DNA of 64,000 bases from Pseudomonas sp. 8Z (GTDB taxonomy: Bacteria; Pseudomonadota; Gammaproteobacteria; Pseudomonadales; Pseudomonadaceae). Shown here piece after piece: positions 8,104 to 17,219 of the stretch; position 1 is the stretch's first letter; every line of letters starts with the position of its first letter. The translations under genes and the position numbers were made by a program. The notes under the pieces are model-generated. The model did not search any database and was not told where the DNA came from. It was given only the letters and a program-made list of their open reading frames with translations. The stretch covers positions 596,317 to 660,316 of the forward strand of contig NZ_LR733824.1 of NCBI RefSeq assembly GCF_902506535.1, read 5' to 3'.

Positions 8104-10485
8104 ATGTACCGGCTGTTCCTGCTCTTCCTGGGCCTTGTTGTTTCTTCACTTGCAGGTGCCGTTACCTTCGACGAGCAAACGCGTGCGCTGCCGCTCGGGC
8201 AGAGCATGTACGTGTTCGAGGACGTGCGCGGTGATGCCAGCATCGACGACATCGTTTCGCCGGCGCTGGAGCGCAGCTTCGTGAGGCATGAGCGGCCCGT
8301 GCTCAATGCCGGCTATTCGCGCTCGGTGTTCTGGTTGCGCCTGGATCTGCAGTATCAACCACAGCAGCACAGAGGCCCGCGCCACTGGTTGCTGGAGCTG
8401 GCCTACCCACCGCTCGACCATCTGGAACTCTACAGTCGTGGTGCCGATGGGCGTTTCAGCCTGACCCAGCGCACCGGCGATGGCTTGCCCTTCGATAGCC
8501 GCCAGATCAAGCAAAACAACTACCTGTTCGAGCTCGACCTGCCGCCCGGTAAGCCGCAGCGTTTCTACCTGCGCCTGGAAAGCCAGGGCTCGATCCAGGC
8601 GCCGCTGACGTTGTGGGCGCCCAATGCCTATCTGGAGCAGCAGCCCGAGCGCATCTATGTGCTGGGTATCATCTACGGCGTGCTGCTGGTGATGTTGGTG
8701 TACAACCTGTTCATCTTCCTCAGCGTGCGCGACACCAGCTACCTCTATTACATCCTCTACATCGCTTCGTTCGGTCTGTACCAGGTGTCGGTCAACGGCG
8801 CGGGCATCGAATATCTGTGGCCCAACAGCCCCTGGTGGGCCAATGCCTCCACGCCGTTTCTGATCGGCTCGGCTGCGCTTTTCGGCTGCCAGTTTGCGCG
8901 TAGCTTCCTGCATACCCGCGAGCATAGCCCCTGGGTCGATCGCTGTTTGCTGGCGCTGGTGTTGTGTGGCGCCGTGGTGATGGGGCTGGCGTTGACCATC
9001 AGCTATGCCACCGCGCTACGTCTGGCCACCTATTTGGCGCTGGTGTTCACCGTAGTGATTTTCGCCGCCGGCATTCTGGCCTGGCTGCGTGGCATGCGTG
9101 TGGCGCGCTATTTCATCTTCGCCTGGACCACCTTCCTGGCCGGAGGGGTGATTAACACATTGATGGTGCTGGGCTACCTGCCCAATATGTTCCTCACCAT
9201 GTACGCCAGCCAGATTGGCTCGGCACTGGAGGTGGCCCTGCTGTCGTTGGCGCTGGCCGACCGCATCAACGCCATGAAGGAAGAGCGCACCCGCATCCTG
9301 CAGGACGCCGGGCACAAGCTGGAGGCGCTCAACCAGGAACTGGCCGACAGCAACCGCTTCAAGGACGAGTTTCTCGCCACGGTTACCCACGAGTTGCGCA
9401 CCCCGATGAATGGGGTAATCGGCTCGCTGGAGTTGATGCAAACGCTGAAGATGGACGTGGAGTTGGAGCAGTACCAAAAAACCGCTGCCTCCTCGGCGCG
9501 CGACATGATGCACATGGTCAATGACATCCTGGCAATGACCGAGCTGCAGGCCGGCAAACTGTACCCCCGTCGCGAGACCTTTAGCCTGCGCGGCCTGTTC
9601 GATGGCTTGCGCGCCCAATATGCGCCGCGTGCCGAAGATAAAAATCTGCGCTTTGAGCTCAATCTCGATGAAAGCCTGCCCGATGTGCTCGAAGGCGATG
9701 CCGGCAAGCTGGCACAGGCGCTTGGCTATCTGCTGGATAACGCCATCAAGTTCACCCACACCGGGCAGGTTAGCCTGGATGTTGGGCGCGCCGGCCAGAG
9801 CGCCGAAGGTTTACCCCTGAGCGTGGTGGTGAGCGATACCGGCATCGGCTTTGACCCGACGCAAAACCTGCTGTACCAGCGTTTTCGTCAGCTCGACGGC
9901 TCGATGACGCGTCAATATGGCGGCCTGGGTATCGGCCTGGCGTTGTGTCGGCAACTGGTCGATCTGCTCGGTGGCAGCCTGACGCACGACTCGGCGCCGG
10001 GCCAGGGCAGCCGCTTCCGTCTCGACGTACCGCTAACCCTGCCGCCGCAACCGCTGAGCGCGCCAGTGCGGTCTGCTCGCCCCGGCGCCGGGCAAGTACA
10101 GCGCACGCCGCAGCAATGCACGGTGCTGGTGGTCGAGGACAATGCCATCAACCAACTGGTGACGCGCGGCATGCTGCTCAAACTGGGCTATCGCGTTCGC
10201 ACCGCCGACAACGGTGCAGAGGCGCTGGATCTGCTGCGCAACGAGCAAGTGGACGCGGTGCTGCTCGATTGCCAGATGCCGGTCATGGATGGTTTTGCCA
10301 CTTGTCGAGCGCTACGCGCGCTGCCTGACTGCGCCGAGTTGCCGGTGCTGGCGATCACCGCCCACAGCCACAGCGGGGATCGCGAGCGCTGCCTGGCCGC
10401 CGGCATGAGCGATTACCTGGCCAAACCGGTGAAGTTCGACGAGCTGCGCGTGCTGCTGCATGACTGGGTACTCTGTCGCGCCTAA
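8104..10485 (+). CDS. ladS: LadS-type hybrid sensor histidine kinase
   Basis: From the ATG at 8104 the protein has 793 residues, very near the LadS length. Order of parts: signal peptide (MYRLFLLFLGLVVSSLAGA), 7TMR-DISMED2 sensor domain (about 30-170), seven-helix 7TMR-DISM membrane domain (about 185-390), dimerisation/phosphoacceptor domain with H429 in THELRTP, HATPase with GGLGIGLALCRQLV, and a receiver domain with the phosphoacceptor D722 in LLDCQMPVMDG. In P. aeruginosa LadS stimulates the GacS/GacA-Rsm pathway and promotes biofilm. The position beside thiD supports orthology. An upstream in-frame start at 8029 would hide the signal peptide and is rejected. Confidence 0.92.
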   Translation: MYRLFLLFLGLVVSSLAGAVTFDEQTRALPLGQSMYVFEDVRGDASIDDIVSPALERSFVRHERPVLNAGYSRSVFWLRLDLQYQPQQHRGPRHWLLELAYPPLDHLELYSRGADGRFSLTQRTGDGLPFDSRQIKQNNYLFELDLPPGKPQRFYLRLESQGSIQAPLTLWAPNAYLEQQPERIYVLGIIYGVLLVMLVYNLFIFLSVRDTSYLYYILYIASFGLYQVSVNGAGIEYLWPNSPWWANASTPFLIGSAALFGCQFARSFLHTREHSPWVDRCLLALVLCGAVVMGLALTISYATALRLATYLALVFTVVIFAAGILAWLRGMRVARYFIFAWTTFLAGGVINTLMVLGYLPNMFLTMYASQIGSALEVALLSLALADRINAMKEERTRILQDAGHKLEALNQELADSNRFKDEFLATVTHELRTPMNGVIGSLELMQTLKMDVELEQYQKTAASSARDMMHMVNDILAMTELQAGKLYPRRETFSLRGLFDGLRAQYAPRAEDKNLRFELNLDESLPDVLEGDAGKLAQALGYLLDNAIKFTHTGQVSLDVGRAGQSAEGLPLSVVVSDTGIGFDPTQNLLYQRFRQLDGSMTRQYGGLGIGLALCRQLVDLLGGSLTHDSAPGQGSRFRLDVPLTLPPQPLSAPVRSARPGAGQVQRTPQQCTVLVVEDNAINQLVTRGMLLKLGYRVRTADNGAEALDLLRNEQVDAVLLDCQMPVMDGFATCRALRALPDCAELPVLAITAHSHSGDRERCLAAGMSDYLAKPVKFDELRVLLHDWVLCRA

Positions 10486-10610
10486 GCACGCCGACCTGAG
10501 CGAGGAGGTGGCTGCTTTGATCCGTCGATTTGGCGCTATCGCCTCTTTGCTCCCGGTCTGAAGCTTGCTTCACTGCGGCCATGCGCCCTGGCCGCCAAGG
10601 AAGCTACGTG

Positions 10611-12260
10611 ATGACCCCAAATTTGCACGCCGAAACTCATGCCGTGTTCAACCAGGTGCCGAGCCTGGACGGCGCCAACCTCTATCGCCTCGACCTGCCG
10701 CTACAAGAATGGATTCGCCGCTATGACGGCGCCTGGGCCCATGAGCGCCTGCACGCCTATGGCGCGCTGGCCGGTGGCACGCTGATGCAAGCCGGCTTTC
10801 TCGCCAATGAGAACAAACCGGTGTTCAAGAGCCATGATCGGTATGGCAACCGCATTGATCTGGTCGAGTTTCACCCGGCCTACCATGAACTGATGCGTAC
10901 AGCGGTCGAGCACGGCCTGCCGTCGTTGCCCTGGACAGACCCACGCGCCGGCGCTCATGTCGCCCGCGCCGGGCTGACCTACCTGCACAGCCAGGCCGAG
11001 GCGGGCAGCGGCTGCCCGTTGACCATGACCTTCGCCGCCGTGCCCGCCATCCGTCTGCAGTCCAACGTGGCCGAACAGTGGCTGCCGAAGGTCCTCGCCA
11101 CCGAGTACGACCCGCGCAACCTGCCGATGGAGCAGAAGCTCGGCGTCACCATCGGCATGGCCATGACCGAGAAACAGGGTGGCACCGACGTACGCGCCAA
11201 CACCACCCGCGCCTACCCCATCGGCCAGGGCGGGCCAGGGCAGGGCTACGAGCTGGTCGGGCACAAATGGTTCTGCTCGGCGCCGATGTGCGACGCCTTC
11301 CTTACCCTGGCCCATACCGACAAGGGCCTGTCGTGCTTCCTGCTGCCGCGCCATCGCCCGGACGGCTCGCGTAATGCGTTCTATATCCAGCGCCTGAAAA
11401 ACAAATTGGGCAACTGGGCCAACGCCTCCAGCGAGGTGGAATATCGCGGCGCCTTTGCCTGGATGCTCGGCGAGGAAGGGCGCGGCGTGCCGACCATCAT
11501 CGAGATGGTGGCCATGACCCGCTTCGACTGTATGGTCGGCTCCAGCAGCCTGATGCGTCAGGCTCTGACCCAGGCCGCGCACCACTGCGCCCATCGCCAG
11601 GTGGGCGGCAAGCTGCTCGCCGACCAGTCGCTGATGCAGAACGTGCTCGCCGACCTGGCACTGGAGAGCGAAGCCGCATTGGCGCTTTGCATGCGTATGG
11701 GGCGCGCACTCGACCATTCGCATGATGCTCAGGAAGACAAGTTCGCCCGGCTGGTCACTGCCGTGGGCAAATACTGGATCTGCAAGCGCGCACCGGAAAT
11801 GATCTATGAGGCCAGCGAGTGCATGGGCGGCGCCGGTTACGTCGAGGAAACCATCATGCCGCGCCTGTACCGCGAGGCACCGGTCAACTCCATCTGGGAA
11901 GGCTCCGGCAACGTGCAATGCCTGGACGTGCTGCGCGCCCTGTCCAAGGAGCCAGGTGTGCTCGATGCACTGTTCGATGAGTTGGGCGATGGTCACGGCG
12001 ATGCCCGCCTCAAGGCACATATCCAGCGCCTGAAGGCCGATTTTGCCGATACCGCCGACATCCAGTACCGCGCCCGCCAACTCACCGAGGACATGGCCGT
12101 GGCCCTGCAGGCCAAGTTGCTGCTGGAGGCGGGCAACAGCGTGGTCAGCGATGCCTTTATCGCCAGCCGCCTGGAGGGCCGTGGCCGGGTCTACGGCACC
12201 CTGCCGCGTGGGGTCGACGTCGAGGCGTTACTGGCGCGCAGCACGCCGAATCTGTTTTGA
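10611..12260 (+). CDS. AidB-like acyl-CoA dehydrogenase
   Basis: A 549-residue FAD flavoprotein of the acyl-CoA dehydrogenase superfamily. Its length, and motifs such as MTEKQGGTDVRANTT, GHKWFCSAPMCDAF and the C-terminal YEASECMGGAGYVEE, point to the AidB branch rather than to the 380-residue beta-oxidation enzymes. In E. coli AidB is induced in the adaptive response to alkylation and binds DNA; whether this protein shares that is unknown. The ATG at 10611 is chosen over an upstream in-frame start at 10530. It sits after ladS, as in P. aeruginosa, but the regulator gene I expect between them is absent. It ends 8 bases before the array 1 leader. Confidence 0.88.
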   Translation: MTPNLHAETHAVFNQVPSLDGANLYRLDLPLQEWIRRYDGAWAHERLHAYGALAGGTLMQAGFLANENKPVFKSHDRYGNRIDLVEFHPAYHELMRTAVEHGLPSLPWTDPRAGAHVARAGLTYLHSQAEAGSGCPLTMTFAAVPAIRLQSNVAEQWLPKVLATEYDPRNLPMEQKLGVTIGMAMTEKQGGTDVRANTTRAYPIGQGGPGQGYELVGHKWFCSAPMCDAFLTLAHTDKGLSCFLLPRHRPDGSRNAFYIQRLKNKLGNWANASSEVEYRGAFAWMLGEEGRGVPTIIEMVAMTRFDCMVGSSSLMRQALTQAAHHCAHRQVGGKLLADQSLMQNVLADLALESEAALALCMRMGRALDHSHDAQEDKFARLVTAVGKYWICKRAPEMIYEASECMGGAGYVEETIMPRLYREAPVNSIWEGSGNVQCLDVLRALSKEPGVLDALFDELGDGHGDARLKAHIQRLKADFADTADIQYRARQLTEDMAVALQAKLLLEAGNSVVSDAFIASRLEGRGRVYGTLPRGVDVEALLARSTPNLF

Positions 12261-12268
12261 TGCCAGAG

Positions 12269-12344
12269 CGATCTTTAACAAGGAAAAGTTGGTAGATTTT
12301 TAGCGGCTGATTTTTCCCTTTGGGGACAATCGGTTACGCTAAGT
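12269..12344 (+). promoter_or_regulatory. CRISPR array 1 leader
   Basis: AT-rich leader immediately before the first repeat. It aligns over its whole length with the leader of array 2 (24304-24378): both contain CGATCTTTAACAAGG, GTTGGTAGATTTTTAGC and GGTTACGCTAAG near the repeat. This fixes the array direction as left to right and shows that both arrays can be served by the same Cas1-Cas2. In array 2 the first bases of the conserved block are the end of cas2. Confidence 0.8.
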
Positions 12345-13227
12345 GTGTTCCCCGCGCCAGCGGGGATGAACCGCGCAGCCAGTGGTCAGGTTCTAACTGG
12401 TCGACGTGTTCCCCGCGCCAGCGGGGATGAACCGTCAATAAGCTGCTGAGCCTCGCCGGTAATGTTGTGTTCCCCGCGCCAGCGGGGATGAACCGTGCTC
12501 AGCCGCCTCAAGCGCGACTTCGACTTCCGTGTTCCCCGCGCCAGCGGGGATGAACCGGCTGACTTTCGGAGCCTCTGGCTCAGTGGACAGTGTTCCCCGC
12601 GCCAGCGGGGATGAACCGAAATGCAGTCGCTGTACACTGATGGGAAGCACGTGTTCCCCGCGCCAGCGGGGATGAACCGTAGGCCCGACATCTACCGGAT
12701 CCGCTGGCCTTGTGTTCCCCGCGCCAGCGGGGATGAACCGTCACCCATTCCGAGCGTGGCAGGCATTAGCAGGTGTTCCCCGCGCCAGCGGGGATGAACC
12801 GCAGATGATCGAAATACGCTTTACATATAGGGCGTGTTCCCCGCGCCAGCGGGGATGAACCGTGTGGAACGCCTGCAAAGGCCTCGATGTGCTGGTGTTC
12901 CCCGCGCCAGCGGGGATGAACCGCCATGGTTTTTGAGGCTTGGTGGCAGGATGTTGTGTTCCCCGCGCCAGCGGGGATGAACCGTACGGGGCAAAAACCT
13001 AGTTGCGCCACTAATGGTGTTCCCCGCGCCAGCGGGGATGAACCGGGCGTGCTGGGCCAGACCATGACCGCCGACGAGTGTTCCCCGCGCCAGCGGGGAT
13101 GAACCGTCCTGCGCGGCCAGCTCGATAGCGGCGCTGAAGTGTTCCCCGCTCAGCGGGGATGAACCGCCTTCGCGCAGATCGTGCTTCAGGTACTTGAAGT
13201 GTTCCCCGCGCCAGCGGGGATGGAGCG
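12345..13227 (+). CRISPR. Type I-E CRISPR array 1 (15 repeats, 14 spacers)
   Basis: 29-bp repeats starting GTGTTCCCCGCGCC and ending GGGGATGAACCG alternate with 32-bp spacers, one of which (12496-12528) is 33 bp. Repeat starts are 12345, 12406, 12467, 12529, 12590, 12651, 12712, 12773, 12834, 12895, 12956, 13017, 13078, 13139 and 13199. Repeat 14 is 28 bp, having lost a base in the loop, and repeat 15 has a changed end (GGAGCG), which is the usual decay at the leader-distal side. The repeat is the E. coli-like I-E type with a GC stem, cut by Cas6e. By eye no spacer is shared with array 2 or matches elsewhere in the window. Confidence 0.98.
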
Positions 13228-13388
13228 CAATGGCAAATTCAAGGAGTCGCTCGAAGTGAGGCCTTGTAGCGGCTGTCGGCGCGGCCTTTGTGGGGGGCTT
13301 GCTCCTAGCGACTGTTGAGCACGCTGCGGTGCTCGTTGAATTGTGGTCGAGGGATGCTTCTGCGCTGGTGAGTGTGATCGTGCAGTTG

Positions 13389-13721
13389 TCAGGCATGTGC
13401 CTCGCGATCCAGCACGTCCACCACCCATTGATTGATACTTTTGTGAGCCAATTCGGCTTTCACGGCGACCGACGCATGAAGCGCGGGCTCCAGGCGCAGG
13501 CTGAGTTTGCCGGAGTAGGGTTTTTGTGGCGAGCGCTCTAGTTTGGCGCAGGTTTCGAGGTAATCGTCGACAGCTTCTTCAAAGGCACCGCGAAGTTCTT
13601 TTACCGACTCACCATGGAAACCCACTACATCGCGAATCCCTGCGATATGGCCAATGAAGAGACCATCTTCATCGCTGTATTCGATGCGAGCGGCATAACC
13701 TTTGTAATTCATTGCGTTCAT
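13389..13721 (-). CDS. hicB: HicB-family antitoxin
   Basis: A 110-residue protein with the partial RNase H-like HicB fold at the N-terminus (YKGYAARIEYSDEDGLFIGH, then FHGESVKELRGAFEEAVDDY) and a C-terminal ribbon-helix-helix segment (GKLSLRLEPALHASVAVKAE). HicB neutralises HicA and represses its own promoter. Its start overlaps the hicA stop by 4 bases. An internal ATG three codons later is an alternative start. The pair is transcribed away from cas3, toward the end of array 1. It is a complete antitoxin by length and motif. Confidence 0.92.
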   Translation of the reverse strand: MNAMNYKGYAARIEYSDEDGLFIGHIAGIRDVVGFHGESVKELRGAFEEAVDDYLETCAKLERSPQKPYSGKLSLRLEPALHASVAVKAELAHKSINQWVVDVLDREAHA

Positions 13722-13972
13722 GGGGTGACTCCTGCTTGCTCAAGGAAGGCCCGAGCATCACGAACCTGGTAGGGCTTGGCTTCCTTGTCGGGGTGGGGGC
13801 GGTGAAAGGTGCCGATCACGCCGTTCAGCTCAAAGCGCTCTCTGGAGCCATTGCCCTCGATAGTCCTGGCGCCAGCCGCTATAAAAAGAGACTCAATGCG
13901 AGCCCATTCAAGCGAACTGGAGGCTGGCTTGGCGAAGATGGCTTGCAGAGTGTTTTTCGGTTTATTGTTCAT
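13718..13972 (-). CDS. hicA: HicA-family mRNA interferase toxin
   Basis: An 84-residue protein starting MNNKPKNTLQAIF at the ATG at 13972. The double-stranded-RNA-binding-like HicA fold is recognisable (LEWARIESLFIAAGARTIEG, then the histidine-bearing GVIGTFHRPHPDKE). HicA toxins cleave mRNA when free of HicB. The longer in-frame start at 14227 would swallow the intergenic region and has no family match. The gene order toxin then antitoxin with a 4-base overlap is standard for hicAB. The module lies between array 1 and cas3 on the opposite strand. Confidence 0.9.
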   Translation of the reverse strand: MNNKPKNTLQAIFAKPASSSLEWARIESLFIAAGARTIEGNGSRERFELNGVIGTFHRPHPDKEAKPYQVRDARAFLEQAGVTP

Positions 13973-14198
13973 GGTATCGAACTTTAATACCGCGGTGAGT
14001 GCGCTACAAGTATTTGCATGGTCCTGCTTGAGTCGCAGGTGGTGACTTCCTGCTATTCGCATTTGCAGGGATGAGTGCCGCAGCGCTGCACCGCCTCTGG
14101 CGGCTCTACACATTCCTGCTAACGGGGCAAGTGCTGCACTGATTTTCTTGCAGCAGCGATGCATTTTCGATGCCTGCGATTGTCTGTCGCTGGCGATG

Positions 14199-14210
14199 GT
14201 GGCACTTTGT
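14199..14210 (+). promoter_or_regulatory. GTGGCACTTTGT motif upstream of cas3
   Basis: The same 12 bases occur at 17666-17677 upstream of cas8e. Here the motif ends 34 bases before the cas3 ATG. The copy resembles the -24 half of a sigma-54 promoter (TGGCAC), but the -12 half reads TTTCA rather than TTGCA. It could instead be a shared regulator site. The rest of the 13973-14244 gap, between the divergent hicA and cas3 starts, shows nothing else clear. Confidence 0.4.
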
Positions 14211-14244
14211 TTCAAGTCGAGTTTCATGATGCAAGGAGTGCCAG

Positions 14245-16920
14245 ATGAAAGGATTCGCCGATCTCAGCGACCAGGCCCGCCGCCTCTGGGCCAAGAGTGG
14301 TGAAGGCTACGGCCATGGTGTGCTGGCGCATTTGCTGGACGTGGCTGCGGTGGCCGAGCGGATGCTGGCTCATGAGCCTCCGAGCACACTGGATTGGGCC
14401 GCTCAGGCGTTGGGCCTGGGGCGTGAGCATGTTGCGCGTTGGGTTGCCTGCCTGGTAGGCCTGCATGACTTCGGCAAGGCCATCCCCGGCTTTCAGGACA
14501 AGTGGTTCGAAGGGCGACAGGCCGGTGAGGCGCTTGGGCTGGCCTTTCCCGACCGTGCCCTGGGTGTTACCGACCATGCTTGCGCCAGTGCAGCGTTGCT
14601 CTGGGAGCACTTGCCTGGCCAGGGTATCGGCCATCTGTTGTGGATTCGCCATGTGTTGCAGGCCATCAGCGCCCACCATGGCTACAACTTCAACCAAAGC
14701 GAATTCAATCGGGCCAAACCGGCGTTCGAGCCACCGGCCTGGAGCGAGGCGCGTCGGCAGATATTCGCGGCTTACTGGGGCGTATTGGCGCCACAGGGCA
14801 CTCCGCAGACCGAGGCCTTGTCGCAGCCAGCGGTGCAATGGCTGGCAGGCTTGACCAGCGTGGCTGACTGGATTGGCTCCAACCCCGAATGGTTTCCCTT
14901 GGGCGAGCGCCACGCGCTGCTGGCCGAGCATCATGTTGATGCCTGCTTACGCGCGGATCAGGCATTGCAGCAGATCGGTTGGCGAGTCTTTCAGCCTTTG
15001 TTGAAAGACTCGTCCACAGCGGATCATCTGATCGCACAGATCGTCCAGCGCCCGAAGCTGACGGCGCGACCTTTGCAGCGCGAGGCTGATCGCTTGCTCG
15101 GTGGTGTACAAGGCCCGGCACTGCTGCTGGTCGAGGCGCCGATGGGTGAGGGCAAGACCGAGCTGGCCTTTCTCGCTCACCTGCGGCTGCAGGCGGCCAA
15201 CCAACATCGTGGCCTGTATGTCGCGCTGCCGACGCAGGCCACAGGCAATGCATTGTTCAACCGTGCTTTGACCTTTCTCCATGGCTTCTCGGGCGATACG
15301 GCGCTGGACGTGCAACTGGTACATGGTGGCGCCGGGCTTAACGAACAGGTGCTGGCGCTACGGGGCATTTATGGTGCCGAGGGCGAGAGCGTGTCCTCGT
15401 CGGCCTGGTTCTCTCAGCGCCGCCGCCCGCTGCTATCGCCTTATGGCGTTGGCACTGTGGATCAGGCGCTGTTCGCCACACTCAACGTCAAACACCATTT
15501 CGTGCGCTTGTGGGGTTTGAGCAACCGCGTGGTGGTGCTCGATGAAGTACATGCCTACGACACCTACACCAGCGGCCTGATCGAAGCCTTGCTGCGTTGG
15601 CTCAAGGCGATGGGCAGTTCGGTAGTGTTGATGAGCGCTACCTTGCCGGCGCCGCGTCGCGATGCCTTGCTACGTGCCTGGGGCGTTGCCCCGGAGAGCG
15701 CGCCCGATCTGAGCTATCCGCGTCTGTTGTTGGCCGATGATCGTGGCCTCAAGGGTGGCACCTGTGCTTCGCGGCCACTGCCGCCGATTCACCTGCAGGC
15801 CGTGGCGGAAGATGTCGACAGCCTGATCGCCAAGGCCTGTGTGCTGGTGCAGCAAGGTGGTTGCGGCGCGCTGATCGTCAATACCGTGGATCGCGCGCAA
15901 AGCCTTTACCTAAAACTCAAGGCTGAACTGGGCGATGAGGTTTCGCTGCTGCTCTTTCATGCGCGCTTCCCGGCCAATCAGCGCAGCGAGCAGGAAAAGG
16001 CCGTGCTGGCGCGTTTTGGTGAGGGTGGCGCGCGCCCGGCCAGGGCTTTGCTGATCGCCACCCAGGTGGCCGAGCAGAGCCTGGATATCGACTTCGACTT
16101 CATGCTTACTGACCTAGCGCCGGTGGATCTGATTCTGCAGCGCGCCGGTCGTCTGCATCGCCACCAGCGCGAGCGCCCCGAGGCACATCGGCAGGCGACC
16201 TTGTATGTGGCGGGGCTGGCGCCCGAAGCCTTGCCCGATCTCAAGAGCACGGCCTGGGAATACGTCTATGAGCCCTACATCCTTGGGCGCACCTGGGCGT
16301 TGCTGTCGCGTGAGCAGGAATTACACCTGCCACAGGACATCGACCGGCTGGTGCAGGCGGTGTATGACTGCGAGGATTTACCGGCGGATCTGGCCGAGGC
16401 GGATCGTGCCTTTATCGAGGATGAGGCCTACGGCAGTTACTTGGGCAAACGGCAGACCGAGCGCATGATGGCCCGCAACGTCGCCATCGACCCCGAGGCC
16501 GAACCGCAGAACGCCTACACCCAGAAAAATCGCGGTTATGAAGAGGGCGAGGAAGGCTTGGGGCTGCCCAATTACACCCGCCTCGGTGACGACTCGGTAA
16601 CGCTGATACCCGTGCATGAAGTGCCCGGTGGCTGGAGCCTGACACCAGGTGGCGAGGCCTTCGACCCCGATCAGCCGCTGCCCAACGCGCTGGCCAAACA
16701 GCTCCATGCCCGCCAGCTAAAAACCTCACGCACCGCTTTGGTCAAGCATACGCAGGCGTTGGAGTCGCGGCGGTCGTTCAATGAGCATCCGTTGCTGCGT
16801 CATCTCAAGCCGCTGGTACTGATCGATGGCTGCCTGCAGATCGGGCGTTTGACGGTGCGTCTGGAGGATGAATTGGGCTTGGTCTATCAGCGCGGCGCAG
16901 CTAGTGGCTTGCCCGAATGA
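14245..16920 (+). CDS. cas3: Type I-E CRISPR-associated nuclease-helicase Cas3
   Basis: The effector nuclease-helicase recruited by target-bound Cascade; it nicks and degrades the displaced strand. The 891-residue protein starts with an HD nuclease domain: H24 or H29, H74-D75 in GLHDFGK, DHACASAALL, and the double histidine in SAHHG. An SF2 helicase follows: Walker A EAPMGEGKTE at about 297-306, DEVH at 433-436, LMSATLPA, and motif VI QRAGRLHRHQ. Cas3 and HD are fused, as in E. coli. An SD-like AAGGAG precedes the ATG. It is separated from the Cascade genes by a toxin-antitoxin pair. All catalytic motifs are present. Confidence 0.97.
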   Translation: MKGFADLSDQARRLWAKSGEGYGHGVLAHLLDVAAVAERMLAHEPPSTLDWAAQALGLGREHVARWVACLVGLHDFGKAIPGFQDKWFEGRQAGEALGLAFPDRALGVTDHACASAALLWEHLPGQGIGHLLWIRHVLQAISAHHGYNFNQSEFNRAKPAFEPPAWSEARRQIFAAYWGVLAPQGTPQTEALSQPAVQWLAGLTSVADWIGSNPEWFPLGERHALLAEHHVDACLRADQALQQIGWRVFQPLLKDSSTADHLIAQIVQRPKLTARPLQREADRLLGGVQGPALLLVEAPMGEGKTELAFLAHLRLQAANQHRGLYVALPTQATGNALFNRALTFLHGFSGDTALDVQLVHGGAGLNEQVLALRGIYGAEGESVSSSAWFSQRRRPLLSPYGVGTVDQALFATLNVKHHFVRLWGLSNRVVVLDEVHAYDTYTSGLIEALLRWLKAMGSSVVLMSATLPAPRRDALLRAWGVAPESAPDLSYPRLLLADDRGLKGGTCASRPLPPIHLQAVAEDVDSLIAKACVLVQQGGCGALIVNTVDRAQSLYLKLKAELGDEVSLLLFHARFPANQRSEQEKAVLARFGEGGARPARALLIATQVAEQSLDIDFDFMLTDLAPVDLILQRAGRLHRHQRERPEAHRQATLYVAGLAPEALPDLKSTAWEYVYEPYILGRTWALLSREQELHLPQDIDRLVQAVYDCEDLPADLAEADRAFIEDEAYGSYLGKRQTERMMARNVAIDPEAEPQNAYTQKNRGYEEGEEGLGLPNYTRLGDDSVTLIPVHEVPGGWSLTPGGEAFDPDQPLPNALAKQLHARQLKTSRTALVKHTQALESRRSFNEHPLLRHLKPLVLIDGCLQIGRLTVRLEDELGLVYQRGAASGLPE

Positions 16921-16954
16921 TGATCAGGCGTATCATGTAGGCATGTTTCTACAT
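16909..16954 (+). promoter_or_regulatory. Promoter and operator of the Phd/PIN module
   Basis: A candidate promoter overlaps the end of cas3: TTGCCC (16909-16914), 16 bases, then TATCAT (16931-16936). Overlapping its -10 is a perfect inverted repeat, ATGTAG (16935-16940) and CTACAT (16949-16954), placed where an autoregulatory antitoxin would bind. It suggests that the pair keeps its own control within the cas region. Confidence 0.5.
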
Positions 16955-16967
16955 TTCTAGGTGCGCC

Positions 16968-17219
16968 ATGCAAACCATCCTTACCAGTCGCGAGTTCAAT
17001 CAGGACACCAGTGGCGCCAAGCGCGCTGCTAATCGGGGGCCGGTCTTTATCACGGATCGTGGCAAGCTGGCCCATGTGCTGCTGAGCATCGAGCAATACC
17101 AGCGTCTGACCGGCGGCCCCGGCAGCATCATCGATCTGCTGGCCATGCCGACAGTCGAGGACATTGAGTTCGAGGCGCCGCGTGCGCAAGGTTTGTCGCG
17201 CCCGGCGGACTTGAGCTGA
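16968..17219 (+). CDS. Phd/YefM-family antitoxin
   Basis: An 83-residue protein: an N-terminal Phd-like DNA-binding fold (MQTILTSREFNQDTSGAKRA, then GPVFITDRGKLAHVLLSIEQY) and an acidic, flexible C-terminal tail (VEDIEFEAPRAQG) of the kind that wraps around a PIN toxin. Its stop overlaps the toxin ATG by one base (TGATG). The family both neutralises its toxin and represses the operon; the inverted repeat just upstream is a likely target. It lies 47 bases after cas3. Confidence 0.9.
   Translation: MQTILTSREFNQDTSGAKRAANRGPVFITDRGKLAHVLLSIEQYQRLTGGPGSIIDLLAMPTVEDIEFEAPRAQGLSRPADLS

Noticed and set aside
10701..12080. 459-residue frame opposite the acyl-CoA dehydrogenase
   Set aside because: Antisense shadow of a secure gene; composition is typical of a shadow frame.
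12386..13428. Minus-strand open frames over array 1
   Set aside because: They consist of the translated repeat (peptides such as FIPAGAGNT, HPRWRGEH and SSPLARGT) and are the well-known artefact of I-E repeats, not genes.
13973..14244. Possible CreTA-like RNA module with a degenerate repeat near cas3
   Set aside because: I looked for a repeat-like GTGTTCCCC or GGGGATGAACC in the gaps before cas3 and cas8e and found none.
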